A DNA stretch of 64,000 nucleotides. Source: Pelagovum sp. HNIBRBA483 (GTDB lineage Bacteria > Pseudomonadota > Alphaproteobacteria > Rhodobacterales > Rhodobacteraceae). Positions 1 to 8,994 of the stretch are shown here, piece after piece (the first letter of the stretch is position 1; every line of letters begins with the position of its first letter). The notes below the pieces were generated by a model. The model was not told the origin of the DNA and did not search any database. It saw only the letters and a list, made by a program, of their open reading frames with translations. The stretch lies in contig NZ_CP162412.1 of NCBI RefSeq assembly GCF_040931995.1, positions 1,054,001-1,118,000 on the forward strand, given 5' to 3'. Position numbers and translations under genes: made by a program.

Positions 1-1
1 G

Positions 2-1111
2 GGTGGGCAGGATGCGCTCCTCTTTGGCTGGCTGCAAACGCTCTATCCGATCTGGTCCCGTTTTGGGCCGGAAGAGATGTTCGTATCTGCGCAGATTGGT
101 CTTGCGGAACTGGCGCTGTCGGGCTGCACATTGACCTCCGATCATCTTTACTTGTTTCCCAACGGGTCACGGCTTGATGATACTATCGCTGCTGCCTCCG
201 AAACAGGACTGCGCTTTCATCCCACCCGCGGTGCAATGAGCATCGGAGAAAGCGGTGGCGGGCTGCCACCTGATGATCTTGTTGAAAAAGAAGCCGCTAT
301 ACTCGACGATTGCATCCGCGTGATCGATGCCCATCACGATGCAAGCGAAGGCGCGATGGTGCGCGTCGGCGTCGCGCCTTGCTCCCCCTTTTCCGTTTCA
401 CGCGAACTGATGCGGGATGCCGCTTTGCTGGCGCGGGACAAGGGCGTCATGCTGCATACACACCTTGCCGAAAACGATGAAGACATTGCCTATTCCGAGG
501 CAAAATTCGGCTGCCGCCCCGGCCAATACGCTGAAGATCTTGGATGGACGGGCGATGATGTCTGGCATGCTCATTGCGTGAAGCTTGATGTACAGGAGAT
601 CGACCTTTTCGCCCGTACCGGCACAGGTGTCGCCCATTGTCCTTGTTCCAACTGCAGGCTTGGTTCCGGTGTGGCTCCTGTCCGTGCGATGCGGGATCAG
701 GGCGTGAAAGTTGGGCTTGGGGTTGATGGTTCAGCCAGCAATGATCAAGGCAATCTGGTACTTGAGGCGCGTCAAGCCATGCTTCTTCAGCGGGTTTCGC
801 GCGGGGCTGATGCCATGAGTTCCCGCGAAGCGCTTGAAATTGCCACAAGAGGCGGTGCCGATGTCTTGGGACGCTCTGATGTCGGCCGGATAGCGGTCGG
901 AAAGCGAGCTGACATTGCCATGTGGGATACACGAGGTATCGAAAGCGCGGGTTCGTGGGATCCTGCTGCCCTCTTGCTGGCAGGCCCTTCTAAAGTCCGC
1001 AACCTCTTTGTCGAAGGTCGCCAAGTGGTGGCCGACGGTACGATGACGACGATCGACCTGCCCAAAGTCATCGCCCGTCAGAACGCGCTGGCACGGATGC
1101 TGGTTAGCTAA
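2..1111 (+). CDS. 8-oxoguanine deaminase, 5' truncated by window edge
   Basis: Amidohydrolase-superfamily enzyme expected to deaminate 8-oxoguanine to urate in the cytosol. The frame is open from base 2 with no start codon seen, so the N-terminus, including the first HxH metal motif, lies outside the window; about 369 residues remain. Visible metal/active-site motifs are HTHLAE (454-471), HAHC further on and GVDGSASND, followed by the typical amidohydrolase C-terminal strand. The stretch around the AENDED-IAYSEAKFG signature resembles bacterial 8-oxoguanine deaminases rather than guanine or cytosine deaminases. Its end overlaps by 8 bases the end of the convergent guanine deaminase, so the two purine-salvage genes meet tail to tail. 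Substrate assignment is by family resemblance; an s-triazine-type aminohydrolase is the main alternative. Confidence 0.85.
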   Translation, partial: GGQDALLFGWLQTLYPIWSRFGPEEMFVSAQIGLAELALSGCTLTSDHLYLFPNGSRLDDTIAAASETGLRFHPTRGAMSIGESGGGLPPDDLVEKEAAILDDCIRVIDAHHDASEGAMVRVGVAPCSPFSVSRELMRDAALLARDKGVMLHTHLAENDEDIAYSEAKFGCRPGQYAEDLGWTGDDVWHAHCVKLDVQEIDLFARTGTGVAHCPCSNCRLGSGVAPVRAMRDQGVKVGLGVDGSASNDQGNLVLEARQAMLLQRVSRGADAMSSREALEIATRGGADVLGRSDVGRIAVGKRADIAMWDTRGIESAGSWDPAALLLAGPSKVRNLFVEGRQVVADGTMTTIDLPKVIARQNALARMLVS

Positions 1112-2396
1112 GGGCGCGCCCGTTTATCCACACGGCTCTAACCGCGCGGTCGTCACCCATCATGATCGTGGGGAATAAAGCATCCCAAAAAGACTCGGCT
1201 CTGCTGGTGCGCTGAGCGATTGCTTCGGTCGACTCAAGATCGAGGATCACCAGATCAGCAGCAGCGCCGACGCCCAAATGCCCGATATGTCCTTGCCGGT
1301 GCACCGCGCGCGCGGATCCTTCTGTCGCCAGCCAGATAAGCTGCGCCGGATGCAAAGCCACGCCACGCAATTGGCCGATCTCGTAGGCGGCTGCCATTGT
1401 CCGCAGCATGGAAAATGACGAACCACCACCGGTGTCCGTCGCCAGCCCGACGCGCAGGCCATGTTGTTTCAAACCCTGTAGGTCAAACAGACCTGACCCG
1501 ATGAAGGTATTTGATGTCGGGCAATGCACCACCGAGGCATCCATTTCTTTCAACCGCGCGATTTCTCTCTCTTCCAGATAGATCGCATGCCCGTAGAGCC
1601 CTTTCGGCCCTAAAAGACCAAACCGCTCATAGGTATCGAGGTAATCGCGGCTCTCGGGGAAAAGTTCCTTGACCCACGCCAACTCTGGTATCTGCTCGCT
1701 CAAGTGGGTCTGCATCAGGCAATCTGGGTGCTCCGACCAGAGCGCGCCCACTGCCGCCAGTTGTTCAGGTGTCGATGTAGGCGAAAAGCGTGGTGTAATC
1801 GCGTAATGCGCTCGGCCTTTGCCATGCCACTTTTCCAACAACCGTTTGCTGTCATCATAGGCCGATTTTGCGGTGTCGCGGAGCGCATCGGGTGCGTTTC
1901 TGTCCATACAGGTTTTGCCCGCGAACACCTCCATTTCCAGCTCTGCGGCGGCGTTGAAGAATGCATCAACACTTTCGGGATGGATGGTGCAAAAACTCAC
2001 GAGCGAGGTTGTGCCATGTTGCGTGGCCAGCCGCAGCGTCCGTTCGGCGATCTCTTGCGCATAGCCGCTGTCGGCAAAGCGGGACTCTTCGGGGAATGTA
2101 TAGGTATTCAGCCAGTCGATCAGCTGCTTTCCCCAGCTCGCGATGATCGCCGTTTGCGGATAATGCATATGCGCATCAACGAAACCGGCAGAGATCAAAT
2201 CGCGGCCGTAATCGTGTCGGCGCGCAGTAGGCGTGGCGGAAAGCACAGCGTCTCGTTCATCAACCATGCGAATCACACCGTCCTCGACCAGCACCGCGCC
2301 GTGGCGCCGGTGTTTGGTCACGGCTTCCCATCCAGTGTCTCCAAAAGGATCACCGTCAAAGCTAAGGGTCTGCCCCAAAAGAATGTCCTGTGTCAT
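1104..2396 (-). CDS. guaD: guanine deaminase
   Basis: Converts guanine to xanthine and ammonia. About 430 residues, the usual length. Zn-binding features of the family are present in order: HMHYPQT near residue 80, QTHLSE in the middle, YGHAIYL, CPTSNTFIGSG (the guanine-deaminase-specific substrate loop) and ATDTGGGSSFSM. The chosen ATG at 2396 begins MTQDILLGQ; the frame stays open 21 codons upstream but that extension is unlike family members. It converges on the 8-oxoguanine deaminase gene with an 8-base overlap. Together they would feed guanine and oxidised guanine into urate catabolism. Confidence 0.92.
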   Translation of the reverse strand: MTQDILLGQTLSFDGDPFGDTGWEAVTKHRRHGAVLVEDGVIRMVDERDAVLSATPTARRHDYGRDLISAGFVDAHMHYPQTAIIASWGKQLIDWLNTYTFPEESRFADSGYAQEIAERTLRLATQHGTTSLVSFCTIHPESVDAFFNAAAELEMEVFAGKTCMDRNAPDALRDTAKSAYDDSKRLLEKWHGKGRAHYAITPRFSPTSTPEQLAAVGALWSEHPDCLMQTHLSEQIPELAWVKELFPESRDYLDTYERFGLLGPKGLYGHAIYLEEREIARLKEMDASVVHCPTSNTFIGSGLFDLQGLKQHGLRVGLATDTGGGSSFSMLRTMAAAYEIGQLRGVALHPAQLIWLATEGSARAVHRQGHIGHLGVGAAADLVILDLESTEAIAQRTSRAESFWDALFPTIMMGDDRAVRAVWINGRALS

Positions 2397-2556
2397 AATC
2401 CCTACGATATGGATTTGCGAAGCGCGGGTAAATTCAATCTCTTCATGAGGCAGTTTCAAAAAAGTCGATGAAATTGCCTGTTGTGGCGGTTCACGACCAT
2501 TCCTCCATTGAGCGTTCTGCCATTCTCTTTATGGTGCCCAAAAAAGCGGTGTGCTC

Positions 2557-3933
2557 ATGACTGACTTCATTGACGAAGATAACGAAGAAGAAGCCTTCGG
2601 TGTCACCGACAGGCTGATTTCCGATGTTCTTGAGGCCGTCGGTGAAGAAAATGCTGCCGCAATCGACACGCTGCTTGAGCCGCTCCACGCCGCTGACATC
2701 GCACACCTGATCGAACAGATCGACAATAAAGACCGTCGCGATCTTTTGAGTGTCTGGAAGGGCGGCGTCGACGGCGACGTACTGTCGGAACTTGATGAAA
2801 GCCTGCGTGAGGAGGTGATCGAAAGCCTTGCTCCGGCGGAGCTGGCCGAGGCTGTTCGTGATCTGGAATCGGACGACGTGGTCGATCTGGTCGAGTATCT
2901 CGATGAGGAGCAGCAATCAGCAGTTCTGCAATGGCTGGCAGGCCCTGACCGTGCAGCTGTCGAGAAGGTATTGGCTTATCCGGAGGAGTCCGCGGGCCGT
3001 CACATGCAGCTTGAAATTGTGCGTGCCCCCGATCATTGGACGGTTGGCGAAGCAATCGATTTCCTCCGCTCTGGCGTCGAACTGCCTGAGCAGTTTTATC
3101 ATGTGATCCTCGTCGATCCCCGTATGAAGGCAAGCGGTTATGCCACACTCGGGCGTATTCTCAGCTCACCCCGCTCAGCCAAGCTTCGTGATATTGCGGA
3201 GGAAAGTTTCCGCACCTTTCACGTCGAGCAACCTGCTGCGGATGTTGCCCATGCATTTAACCACTATCACCTGATTTCAGCTCCTGTTGTCGACGATGAT
3301 GACCGGATCATGGGCGTGATCACAATCGACGACGCGATGACCTTGCTCGATGAAGAGCACGAGGAAGACATGCTGCGCCTTGCTGGTGTTGGCGATGGAA
3401 GCCTGTCTGACAACGTGTTTGAAACCACGATGCAACGTTTGCCGTGGCTTGCGGTCAATCTGGTGACAGCCATTATGGCCTCGCTCGTGATTGCTCTTTT
3501 TGAAGAAACCATCGCAGGCCTTGTTGCTTTGGCGGTGTTGATGCCAATCGTTGCGTCAATGGGAGGCAATGCGGGAACCCAATCGCTAACGGTGGCTGTT
3601 CGTGCGATCGCCACACGCGACCTCACAGGCTCCAACGTCTGGCGCGTGATCCGTAGGGAGGTGTTCGTCGGCCTTCTGAACGGATTGCTGTTCGCCGTCG
3701 TGATGGGGATTATTGGCTGGCTCTGGTTCGATACGATCATGCTGGGCGTGGTCATTGGCCTCGCAATGGTGATCAATCTGGTAGTGGCCGGTCTGGCAGG
3801 GACGGTCGTGCCTGTCTTGTTAGAGAAGGTAGGCATTGATCCGGCATTGGCGTCTGGTGCGTTTGTGACGACCGTGACAGACGTTGTCGGTTTCTTTGCC
3901 TTTCTCGGATTGGCTGCGATGGTGTTGCTATGA
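2557..3933 (+). CDS. mgtE: magnesium transporter MgtE
   Basis: Inner-membrane Mg2+ channel/transporter. The acidic N-terminal helical MgtE_N domain covers about residues 10-130, two CBS domains (the second ending IMGVITIDDAMTLL) follow to about 260, and five hydrophobic helices form the C-terminal pore, including the conserved MPIVASMGGNAGTQS segment. About 458 residues, typical. A GTG two codons earlier (2551) is an alternative start; neither has a strong Shine-Dalgarno. The stop overlaps the next start (ATGA), so it is translationally coupled to the folate enzyme downstream. No M-box-like Mg2+ riboswitch was recognised in the roughly 160 bases upstream. Confidence 0.95.
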   Translation: MTDFIDEDNEEEAFGVTDRLISDVLEAVGEENAAAIDTLLEPLHAADIAHLIEQIDNKDRRDLLSVWKGGVDGDVLSELDESLREEVIESLAPAELAEAVRDLESDDVVDLVEYLDEEQQSAVLQWLAGPDRAAVEKVLAYPEESAGRHMQLEIVRAPDHWTVGEAIDFLRSGVELPEQFYHVILVDPRMKASGYATLGRILSSPRSAKLRDIAEESFRTFHVEQPAADVAHAFNHYHLISAPVVDDDDRIMGVITIDDAMTLLDEEHEEDMLRLAGVGDGSLSDNVFETTMQRLPWLAVNLVTAIMASLVIALFEETIAGLVALAVLMPIVASMGGNAGTQSLTVAVRAIATRDLTGSNVWRVIRREVFVGLLNGLLFAVVMGIIGWLWFDTIMLGVVIGLAMVINLVVAGLAGTVVPVLLEKVGIDPALASGAFVTTVTDVVGFFAFLGLAAMVLL

Positions 3934-4490
3934 CGGATTTGGAACAACTTAAACAGACCGCGCGCAAGGCCGCCTTTGCGCGCAGAAAGCAAGCATTTGA
4001 TGCCGGTCTGAGCAGCTCTGCCCAGTTATCTTCGGTTTTGGCGGGCTATCGCGGCGTGCCAACAGCCGGTTACATGGCCATGCGCACCGAGATCGATCCG
4101 ACCCCCGTTATGGAAGAAGTCGCGGCACACGGCCCAATTGGGGTGCCGGTAATTCTTGGGGCGGGACAACCGCTCAAATTCCGCGTCTGGGAACCCAATT
4201 GCGAAATGATAGAGGGTGAATTTGGCGCACGCATTCCGGCCACGGGTGATTGGATCGAACCTGAGATTTTGATCGTCCCATTGGTGGCCTTCGACAGAAA
4301 GGGTGGCAGGCTCGGCTACGGTGGCGGCTTCTACGACCGCACACTAGAGGGTTTGCGCGCCAAGCGTCCGACTTTGGCTATCGGCTTTGCTTTTTCAGCA
4401 CAGGAAGCCGACGATCTGCCATTGGAAGCAACAGACCAACCGCTTGACCTGATTGTCACCGAGGCGGAAGTGATCGAGATGTCGCGTTGA
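3930..4490 (+). CDS. 5-formyltetrahydrofolate cyclo-ligase
   Basis: ATP-dependent conversion of 5-formyl-THF to 5,10-methenyl-THF (MTHFS family), cytosolic one-carbon metabolism. 186 residues, normal for the family. The signature loop GGRLGYGGGFYDRTL (about residues 128-142) binds the nucleotide/folate phosphate. N-terminus is basic (KQTARKAAFARRKQAF), matching the ATP-binding start of the fold. It starts inside the last codons of mgtE (4-base overlap) and is followed 41 bases later by the phosphodiesterase gene, so it sits inside a + strand operon. Confidence 0.93.
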   Translation: MTDLEQLKQTARKAAFARRKQAFDAGLSSSAQLSSVLAGYRGVPTAGYMAMRTEIDPTPVMEEVAAHGPIGVPVILGAGQPLKFRVWEPNCEMIEGEFGARIPATGDWIEPEILIVPLVAFDRKGGRLGYGGGFYDRTLEGLRAKRPTLAIGFAFSAQEADDLPLEATDQPLDLIVTEAEVIEMSR

Positions 4491-4531
4491 GGGAACTTGT
4501 TCTTCCGCGACAACATCCCTAACAGGAATTC

Positions 4532-5347
4532 ATGCGTATACTTTTTCTAGGTGATGTAGTCGGGCGGGCAGGGCGGTCAGCGGTGATCGAGCGGCTTGCG
4601 GGATTGAAGGCAGATCTCCGGATCGATTTCGCGGTGGTCAATGGCGAGAATGCCACCAGTGGTGTTGGCCTTTCCGCCTCCCATGCCAAGGCACTGCTGA
4701 GTGCGGGCGCAGATGCGCTTACCTTGGGTGATCATGCCTTTGACCAACGCGATATGCTTCAGTTTATCGAGCAAGAACCACGAATTCTGCGACCTTTGAA
4801 CTACTCCAAAGCGGCTCCAGGCAAAGGGGCACGGATATTTTCGACAACCAGTGGCCACAAAATCCTGATTGCGCAGGTGCTTGGGCAGGTTTTCATGAAG
4901 CGCCCTTTTGATGATCCTTTCTCGGCTTTGGACGCCCTATTGCGCCAATACCCGCGTGGCGGGCAGGTTCAGGCCAGTTTGATCGACATTCATTGCGAGG
5001 CGACCTCCGAAAAAATGGCCGTTGGTCATTTTTGTGACGGACGCGCCAGCGCTGTCGTCGGCACCCACACGCATGTCCCGACCGCAGATGCCATGATCTT
5101 AGCGGGCGGTACAGGTTATCTGACTGATGCCGGTATGTGCGGTGATTATGACTCGGTTATCGGGATGAAAAAGGATGAACCGCTGCGCCGATTTATAACT
5201 GGCATGCCCAAGGGCCGGTTTGAGCCTGCGTTGGGCGAGGCGACCTTGTCGGGGTTCTTTGTGGAAACAGACGACCGCACTGGAAAAGCGATGCAGGTGT
5301 CCACGGTGCGGCTCGGCGGGCGTTTGCCCCCGCAGCTTCCGGCCTAA
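4532..5347 (+). CDS. YmdB-family metallophosphoesterase
   Basis: Family of di-iron phosphodiesterases related to Bacillus YmdB, active on 2',3'-cyclic nucleotides. 271 residues. Motifs: GDVVGRAGR (residues 7-15), NGENAT, LGDHAFDQ, IDIHCEATSEK and GTHTHVPTAD, covering the expected metal ligands. The third motif carries Asp where the Bacillus-type family has Asn (GNH becomes GDH), a variant I believe is common in alphaproteobacteria. SD-like sequence AGGAATTC lies before the ATG. Immediately followed (3 bases) by a DMT permease gene. The physiological substrate cannot be read from sequence. Confidence 0.85.
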   Translation: MRILFLGDVVGRAGRSAVIERLAGLKADLRIDFAVVNGENATSGVGLSASHAKALLSAGADALTLGDHAFDQRDMLQFIEQEPRILRPLNYSKAAPGKGARIFSTTSGHKILIAQVLGQVFMKRPFDDPFSALDALLRQYPRGGQVQASLIDIHCEATSEKMAVGHFCDGRASAVVGTHTHVPTADAMILAGGTGYLTDAGMCGDYDSVIGMKKDEPLRRFITGMPKGRFEPALGEATLSGFFVETDDRTGKAMQVSTVRLGGRLPPQLPA

Positions 5348-5350
5348 GCG

Positions 5351-6298
5351 ATGACATCTGTCCGCGCGCCATGGTTGGGAGTGCTCGCTGTGCTCGGGAT
5401 GGGCTGGGGCCTGACGCAACCACTCGCTAAAATAACTGTATCTGCAGGTTACCCGCCGTTTGGCATTATCTTTTGGCAGTCTCTGATAATATCTCTACTT
5501 CTCGGCAGCATTTTGGTGGCTCGTGGGCAGCGGCTGCCTTACCATCCAAGGGCGCTTGGCGTTTTTATTGCCATCGCCCTTTCAGGAACAATTATTCCGA
5601 ACGTATTTTCATACACTGCTGCGTTTCACTTGCCATCAGGGATCATGTCGATCGCGATCGCAACAGTTCCGATGTTCGCCTTTCCCATCGCACTTGCTCT
5701 GGGTGCCGACCGATTTTCCCTGCCGCGCCTGGTGGGGCTGGTTCTTGGTCTTTGCGGTGTTGGCGCTATTGTTCTGCCGCAAGGCAGTTTGGGCGACGGT
5801 GTCCTTTCGGTTTGGGTCTTCGTGGCTCTTGTCGCGCCGCTTTGTTATGCAATCGAAGGCAATTATGTTGCCAAGTGGGGAACGGCGGGGCTCGATCCTG
5901 TGCAAACCCTTTTCGGCGCCTCCATAGCAGGGATTCTTCTCTCCGGTGTCGGCAGCATTTCAACCGGACAGTTCTTCGTACCAGCTGCGCCGTTCCAAAC
6001 AGCGGATTTGGCGATTGTTCTGAGTTCGCTCATTCACGGTGCGGTCTATACCGGATATGTCTGGCTCGTTGGTCGCGCAGGGTCAGTATTTGCGGCGCAG
6101 GTCAGTTACATCGTAACGTTAAGTGGCGTGGTCTGGGCGATGCTGATCCTCGGAGAAAGCTATTCCGGATGGGTATGGGGGGCACTCTTGTTGATGATTG
6201 CAGGTATCAGCCTTGTGCAACCACGGCTCAATACCAAGCCGGAACTGATTGACACGCCATTGCCGCCTGCGGATGGGCTCGAAAATCATGATCGCTGA
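5351..6298 (+). CDS. DMT-superfamily (EamA) permease
   Basis: Inner-membrane drug/metabolite transporter, 315 residues with about ten hydrophobic helices in two EamA repeats; the family exports or imports small metabolites. Conserved EamA features include the GMGWGLTQPLAKI start and the repeat-2 element with GYVWLVGRAG. Starts 3 bases after the phosphodiesterase stop and overlaps the next gene by 11 bases, supporting one transcript. Substrate unknown. It is one of three EamA-type proteins in this window. Confidence 0.85.
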   Translation: MTSVRAPWLGVLAVLGMGWGLTQPLAKITVSAGYPPFGIIFWQSLIISLLLGSILVARGQRLPYHPRALGVFIAIALSGTIIPNVFSYTAAFHLPSGIMSIAIATVPMFAFPIALALGADRFSLPRLVGLVLGLCGVGAIVLPQGSLGDGVLSVWVFVALVAPLCYAIEGNYVAKWGTAGLDPVQTLFGASIAGILLSGVGSISTGQFFVPAAPFQTADLAIVLSSLIHGAVYTGYVWLVGRAGSVFAAQVSYIVTLSGVVWAMLILGESYSGWVWGALLLMIAGISLVQPRLNTKPELIDTPLPPADGLENHDR

Positions 6299-8072
6299 TT
6301 GGTTTAACCTTTCGCAAGACTTTCAAGCCTATGCCACGCTCCTCGTGGTGGGCATGATGTTCGTCCTTTTCCTACGCGAAACGTTCTCGACTGAAGTTGT
6401 TGCCCTTGTCGGTGTTTCATCTCTGCTTGTCTTGGGCAGTTTGCCATATGAAATGGGGCTCGAGGTGCTGGCCAATCCCGCTCCTTGGACCATTGCCGCC
6501 ATGTTCATCGTGATGGGCGCTTTGGTACGGACCGGGGGGCTCGATAGCCTGACATCGCTGGCTGAACGCTATTCCAAAAGCCATCCTACTCTGGCAATCG
6601 CGGCGGTACTCCTTTTCGTGGTCGCGGCATCCGCTTTCATGAACAACACCCCCGTTGTTGTGGTGATGATCCCAGTCGTCGTCCAGCTGTCAAAAAGCAT
6701 GGGGGTTGCCAGCTCCAAAATGCTCATCCCATTAAGCTATGCTGCGATTCTGGGCGGCTCCCTCACGCTCATCGGAACCTCTACCAACCTGCTTGTTGAT
6801 GGTGTGGCGCGTTCTGAAGGGCTCGCGCCTTTTTCGATCTTTGAAATCACCCCGATGGGACTGATCGTCTGTTGTTGGGGACTTATTTACCTCCGTTTCA
6901 TCGCACCGCTTCTACTCCCAGAGCGTGACAGCATGGGCAGCCTTTTGTCTGACCGTTCAAAGATGCGGTTCTTCACCGAAGCGATAATTCCGCGTGATAG
7001 CAACCTCATCGGGCGGGAGGTGAAAGGCATACAGCTTTTCAAACGGGAGGGCGTACGGCTCATTGATGTCGTGCGCAAAGAGGTTTCGCTGCGGCGAAAC
7101 ATGAATGATCTCAAACTTGAAGAAGGCGATCGCGTGATCCTCCGCACCCCGATGGCAGAATTGCTCTCTCTGCAACGCGACAAGAGTTTGCGTCGGATGG
7201 ATCAGCTCTCGGCGGTGGAAACAACCACAGTCGAAGTGTTGATCGCACCTGATTGTAAGCTTGTTGGCCGCAGGTTAGGCGAGGTCCGCCTGCGCCGGCG
7301 CTATGGCGTATATGTCCTCGCGGTTCATCGTCGCGACCGTAATATCGGCGGTCAAATTGATGATCTGGTGGTGCGCGTCGGTGACACGCTGCTGTTGGAA
7401 GGCGCGCCGGAGGAAATTCAACGCCTTGCTGTTGAAATGCAGATGGTTGACGTCTCCAAACCTTCAGCGCGTGCCTTCAGGAGGACACATGCGCCGCTGG
7501 CAATCGCCGCTCTTGCAGGGATCGTCATTTTAGCGGCATTCGGTGTGGCTCCGATACTTTCTTTGGCGGTGATTGCTGTTGCGCTGGTCCTTGCGACGGG
7601 TTGCATTGATGCCGAAGAAGCATTCGAGTTCGTCGAAGGGCGGCTTCTGGCGCTCATCTTTGCCATGCTTGGTGTCGGGGCTGCGCTTCAGCACTCTGGA
7701 GCGGTCACGATGATTGTGGACCTTGTTGCGCCAAGCCTATCGTCATTGCCGCCGTTCTTCCTGATTTGGGCGATTTATCTCCTGACCTCGATTTTGACTG
7801 AATTGGTGACCAATAACGCGGTCGCGGTGATCATCACGCCAATTGCTATTAGCATCGGGACAGCGCTGGGAGTTGATCCAAGGCCGCTGGTCATTGCTGT
7901 GATGATTGCCGCCTCCGCCAGTTTTGCGACGCCAATCGGCTACCAAACCAACACACTTGTCTATGGACCCGGCGGTTACAAATTTACCGATTTCCTGAAA
8001 GTCGGTATTCCCTTGAATTTGAGCATGGGGATCCTTGCCTCCGCAGCGATCCCCATGATCTGGCCTCTCTAG
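6288..8072 (+). CDS. SLC13/DASS family transporter with two TrkA-C domains
   Basis: Inner-membrane anion:sodium symporter family (dicarboxylate, sulfate or similar). About 594 residues. Hydrophobic N-terminal half with the NNTPVVVVMIPVV signature, then two soluble TrkA_C/RCK_C-like regulatory domains (about residues 200-370), then a second membrane half containing ELVTNNAVAVIITPIA and ATPIGYQTNTLVYGPGGY, the typical DASS substrate loops. The ATG at 6288 (MIADWFNLSQ) is preferred; the frame is open further upstream inside the permease gene but without family similarity. The stop converges with the HisA-like gene with 4 bases overlap. Confidence 0.9.
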   Translation: MIADWFNLSQDFQAYATLLVVGMMFVLFLRETFSTEVVALVGVSSLLVLGSLPYEMGLEVLANPAPWTIAAMFIVMGALVRTGGLDSLTSLAERYSKSHPTLAIAAVLLFVVAASAFMNNTPVVVVMIPVVVQLSKSMGVASSKMLIPLSYAAILGGSLTLIGTSTNLLVDGVARSEGLAPFSIFEITPMGLIVCCWGLIYLRFIAPLLLPERDSMGSLLSDRSKMRFFTEAIIPRDSNLIGREVKGIQLFKREGVRLIDVVRKEVSLRRNMNDLKLEEGDRVILRTPMAELLSLQRDKSLRRMDQLSAVETTTVEVLIAPDCKLVGRRLGEVRLRRRYGVYVLAVHRRDRNIGGQIDDLVVRVGDTLLLEGAPEEIQRLAVEMQMVDVSKPSARAFRRTHAPLAIAALAGIVILAAFGVAPILSLAVIAVALVLATGCIDAEEAFEFVEGRLLALIFAMLGVGAALQHSGAVTMIVDLVAPSLSSLPPFFLIWAIYLLTSILTELVTNNAVAVIITPIAISIGTALGVDPRPLVIAVMIAASASFATPIGYQTNTLVYGPGGYKFTDFLKVGIPLNLSMGILASAAIPMIWPL

Positions 8073-8815
8073 ATAAATGGCGCGGTCGTGCCGCGTGCTG
8101 CGTTGGCAACTGCCAGAGCTTCTTCAAGCGCGATAGAACGATCAAATAAAGCGCGGCCTATGATCGTGCCGGAGATACCCGGGACGTATTTGATGCGCGA
8201 AATATCGTCGAGGCCACGGATGGTGCCGCGTGCAACCACGGATGACGGTGATTGTTCGGCAAGCCGGGTAATCATCGCGAGTGATGCATCGGAATCTGCA
8301 ATATCTGCATCAATGTCCGTCACCAGAATCCCTGCGAGCGGGTCGTCTTTGAACCAGCTGATGAAATCATCAGGTTCATAGGCGCTTTGCTCCTTCCAAC
8401 CACCTGACATGACCTTGCCTTGAAAGACATCGACCGCCACGACGACCTGATCGGGGTACGCATGCGCCGCCCGTTTGACCAGATCCGGGTTCGTGACGGC
8501 GGCGCTGGCAATCACAACGCGCCCTGCGCCGGCGTCGATCCACTGAGAAATTTTCTCCATTGAGTTCATGCCGCCCCCCAATTGAACGGGAATGCCTGCA
8601 TGGCGAATGATATCGAGTACAAGCGCCTCGTTTGTTTCAGTGTTGTGGGCGACTGCATCGAAGTCAGTCACATGCAACCATTCCGCGCCTGCCGCCGCGA
8701 ACTCGCGCGCACGCTCGACGGCATCGACATGCCATATCTGGGGTTCGTCGAGCCGCCCCCGATGCAGGCTGACACAGCGTCCATTTTGCAGTTCGATTGC
8801 GGGGATAATCATCAT
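8069..8815 (-). CDS. HisA-like TIM-barrel protein (possible non-canonical isomerase)
   Basis: About 248 residues of a HisA/HisF-type beta/alpha barrel: IIPAIELQNGRCVSLHRG at the first strand, LGGGMNS, VVVAVDVFQGKV, TDIDADIADSD and GTIIGRALFD at the last strand. ProFAR isomerase normally has Asp in the first strand (AIDL) as a catalytic residue; here it is Glu (AIEL). The usual DGT after the TDID strand is also absent, and the late SGG-type phosphate loop reads ARGTIRG. The second catalytic Asp (AVDV) is kept. The ATG at 8815 has GGAGG 8 bases upstream. No other his genes are nearby. Could be a divergent HisA or a paralog with another substrate; I favour the paralog. Confidence 0.75.
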   Translation of the reverse strand: MMIIPAIELQNGRCVSLHRGRLDEPQIWHVDAVERAREFAAAGAEWLHVTDFDAVAHNTETNEALVLDIIRHAGIPVQLGGGMNSMEKISQWIDAGAGRVVIASAAVTNPDLVKRAAHAYPDQVVVAVDVFQGKVMSGGWKEQSAYEPDDFISWFKDDPLAGILVTDIDADIADSDASLAMITRLAEQSPSSVVARGTIRGLDDISRIKYVPGISGTIIGRALFDRSIALEEALAVANAARGTTAPFI

Positions 8816-8932
8816 GGCGAGAACCTCCATGCCAATGGTTTTGCGCGACACTAATCGGACCATTCTAACATATGGGTGATCAAAACCGGCATTTTGTTGG
8901 CCGCTTCCGCTTCGTTGTCGTTGTTCATGGGA

Positions 8933-8961
8933 TTGCGGAAGGGCCTACGTCTGGCATATAG
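8933..8961 (+). promoter_or_regulatory. candidate sigma70-type promoter for yebC
   Basis: TTGCGG (8933-8938), 17-base spacer, ATATAG (8956-8961), 33 bases before the yebC ATG. Fits a housekeeping promoter by eye only. Confidence 0.35.
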
Positions 8962-8994
8962 AGCCGAGAAATTCCAAGCATCTGAGGTTGTCTC

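Noticed and set aside
1704-2471. 255-codon plus-strand frame opposite guaD
   Set aside because: Overlaps a complete guanine deaminase; sequence is low-complexity and Cys/His/Arg-rich, as antisense frames are here.
2397-2556. Possible Mg2+ riboswitch before mgtE
   Set aside because: No M-box or ykok-like conserved core or terminator could be seen.
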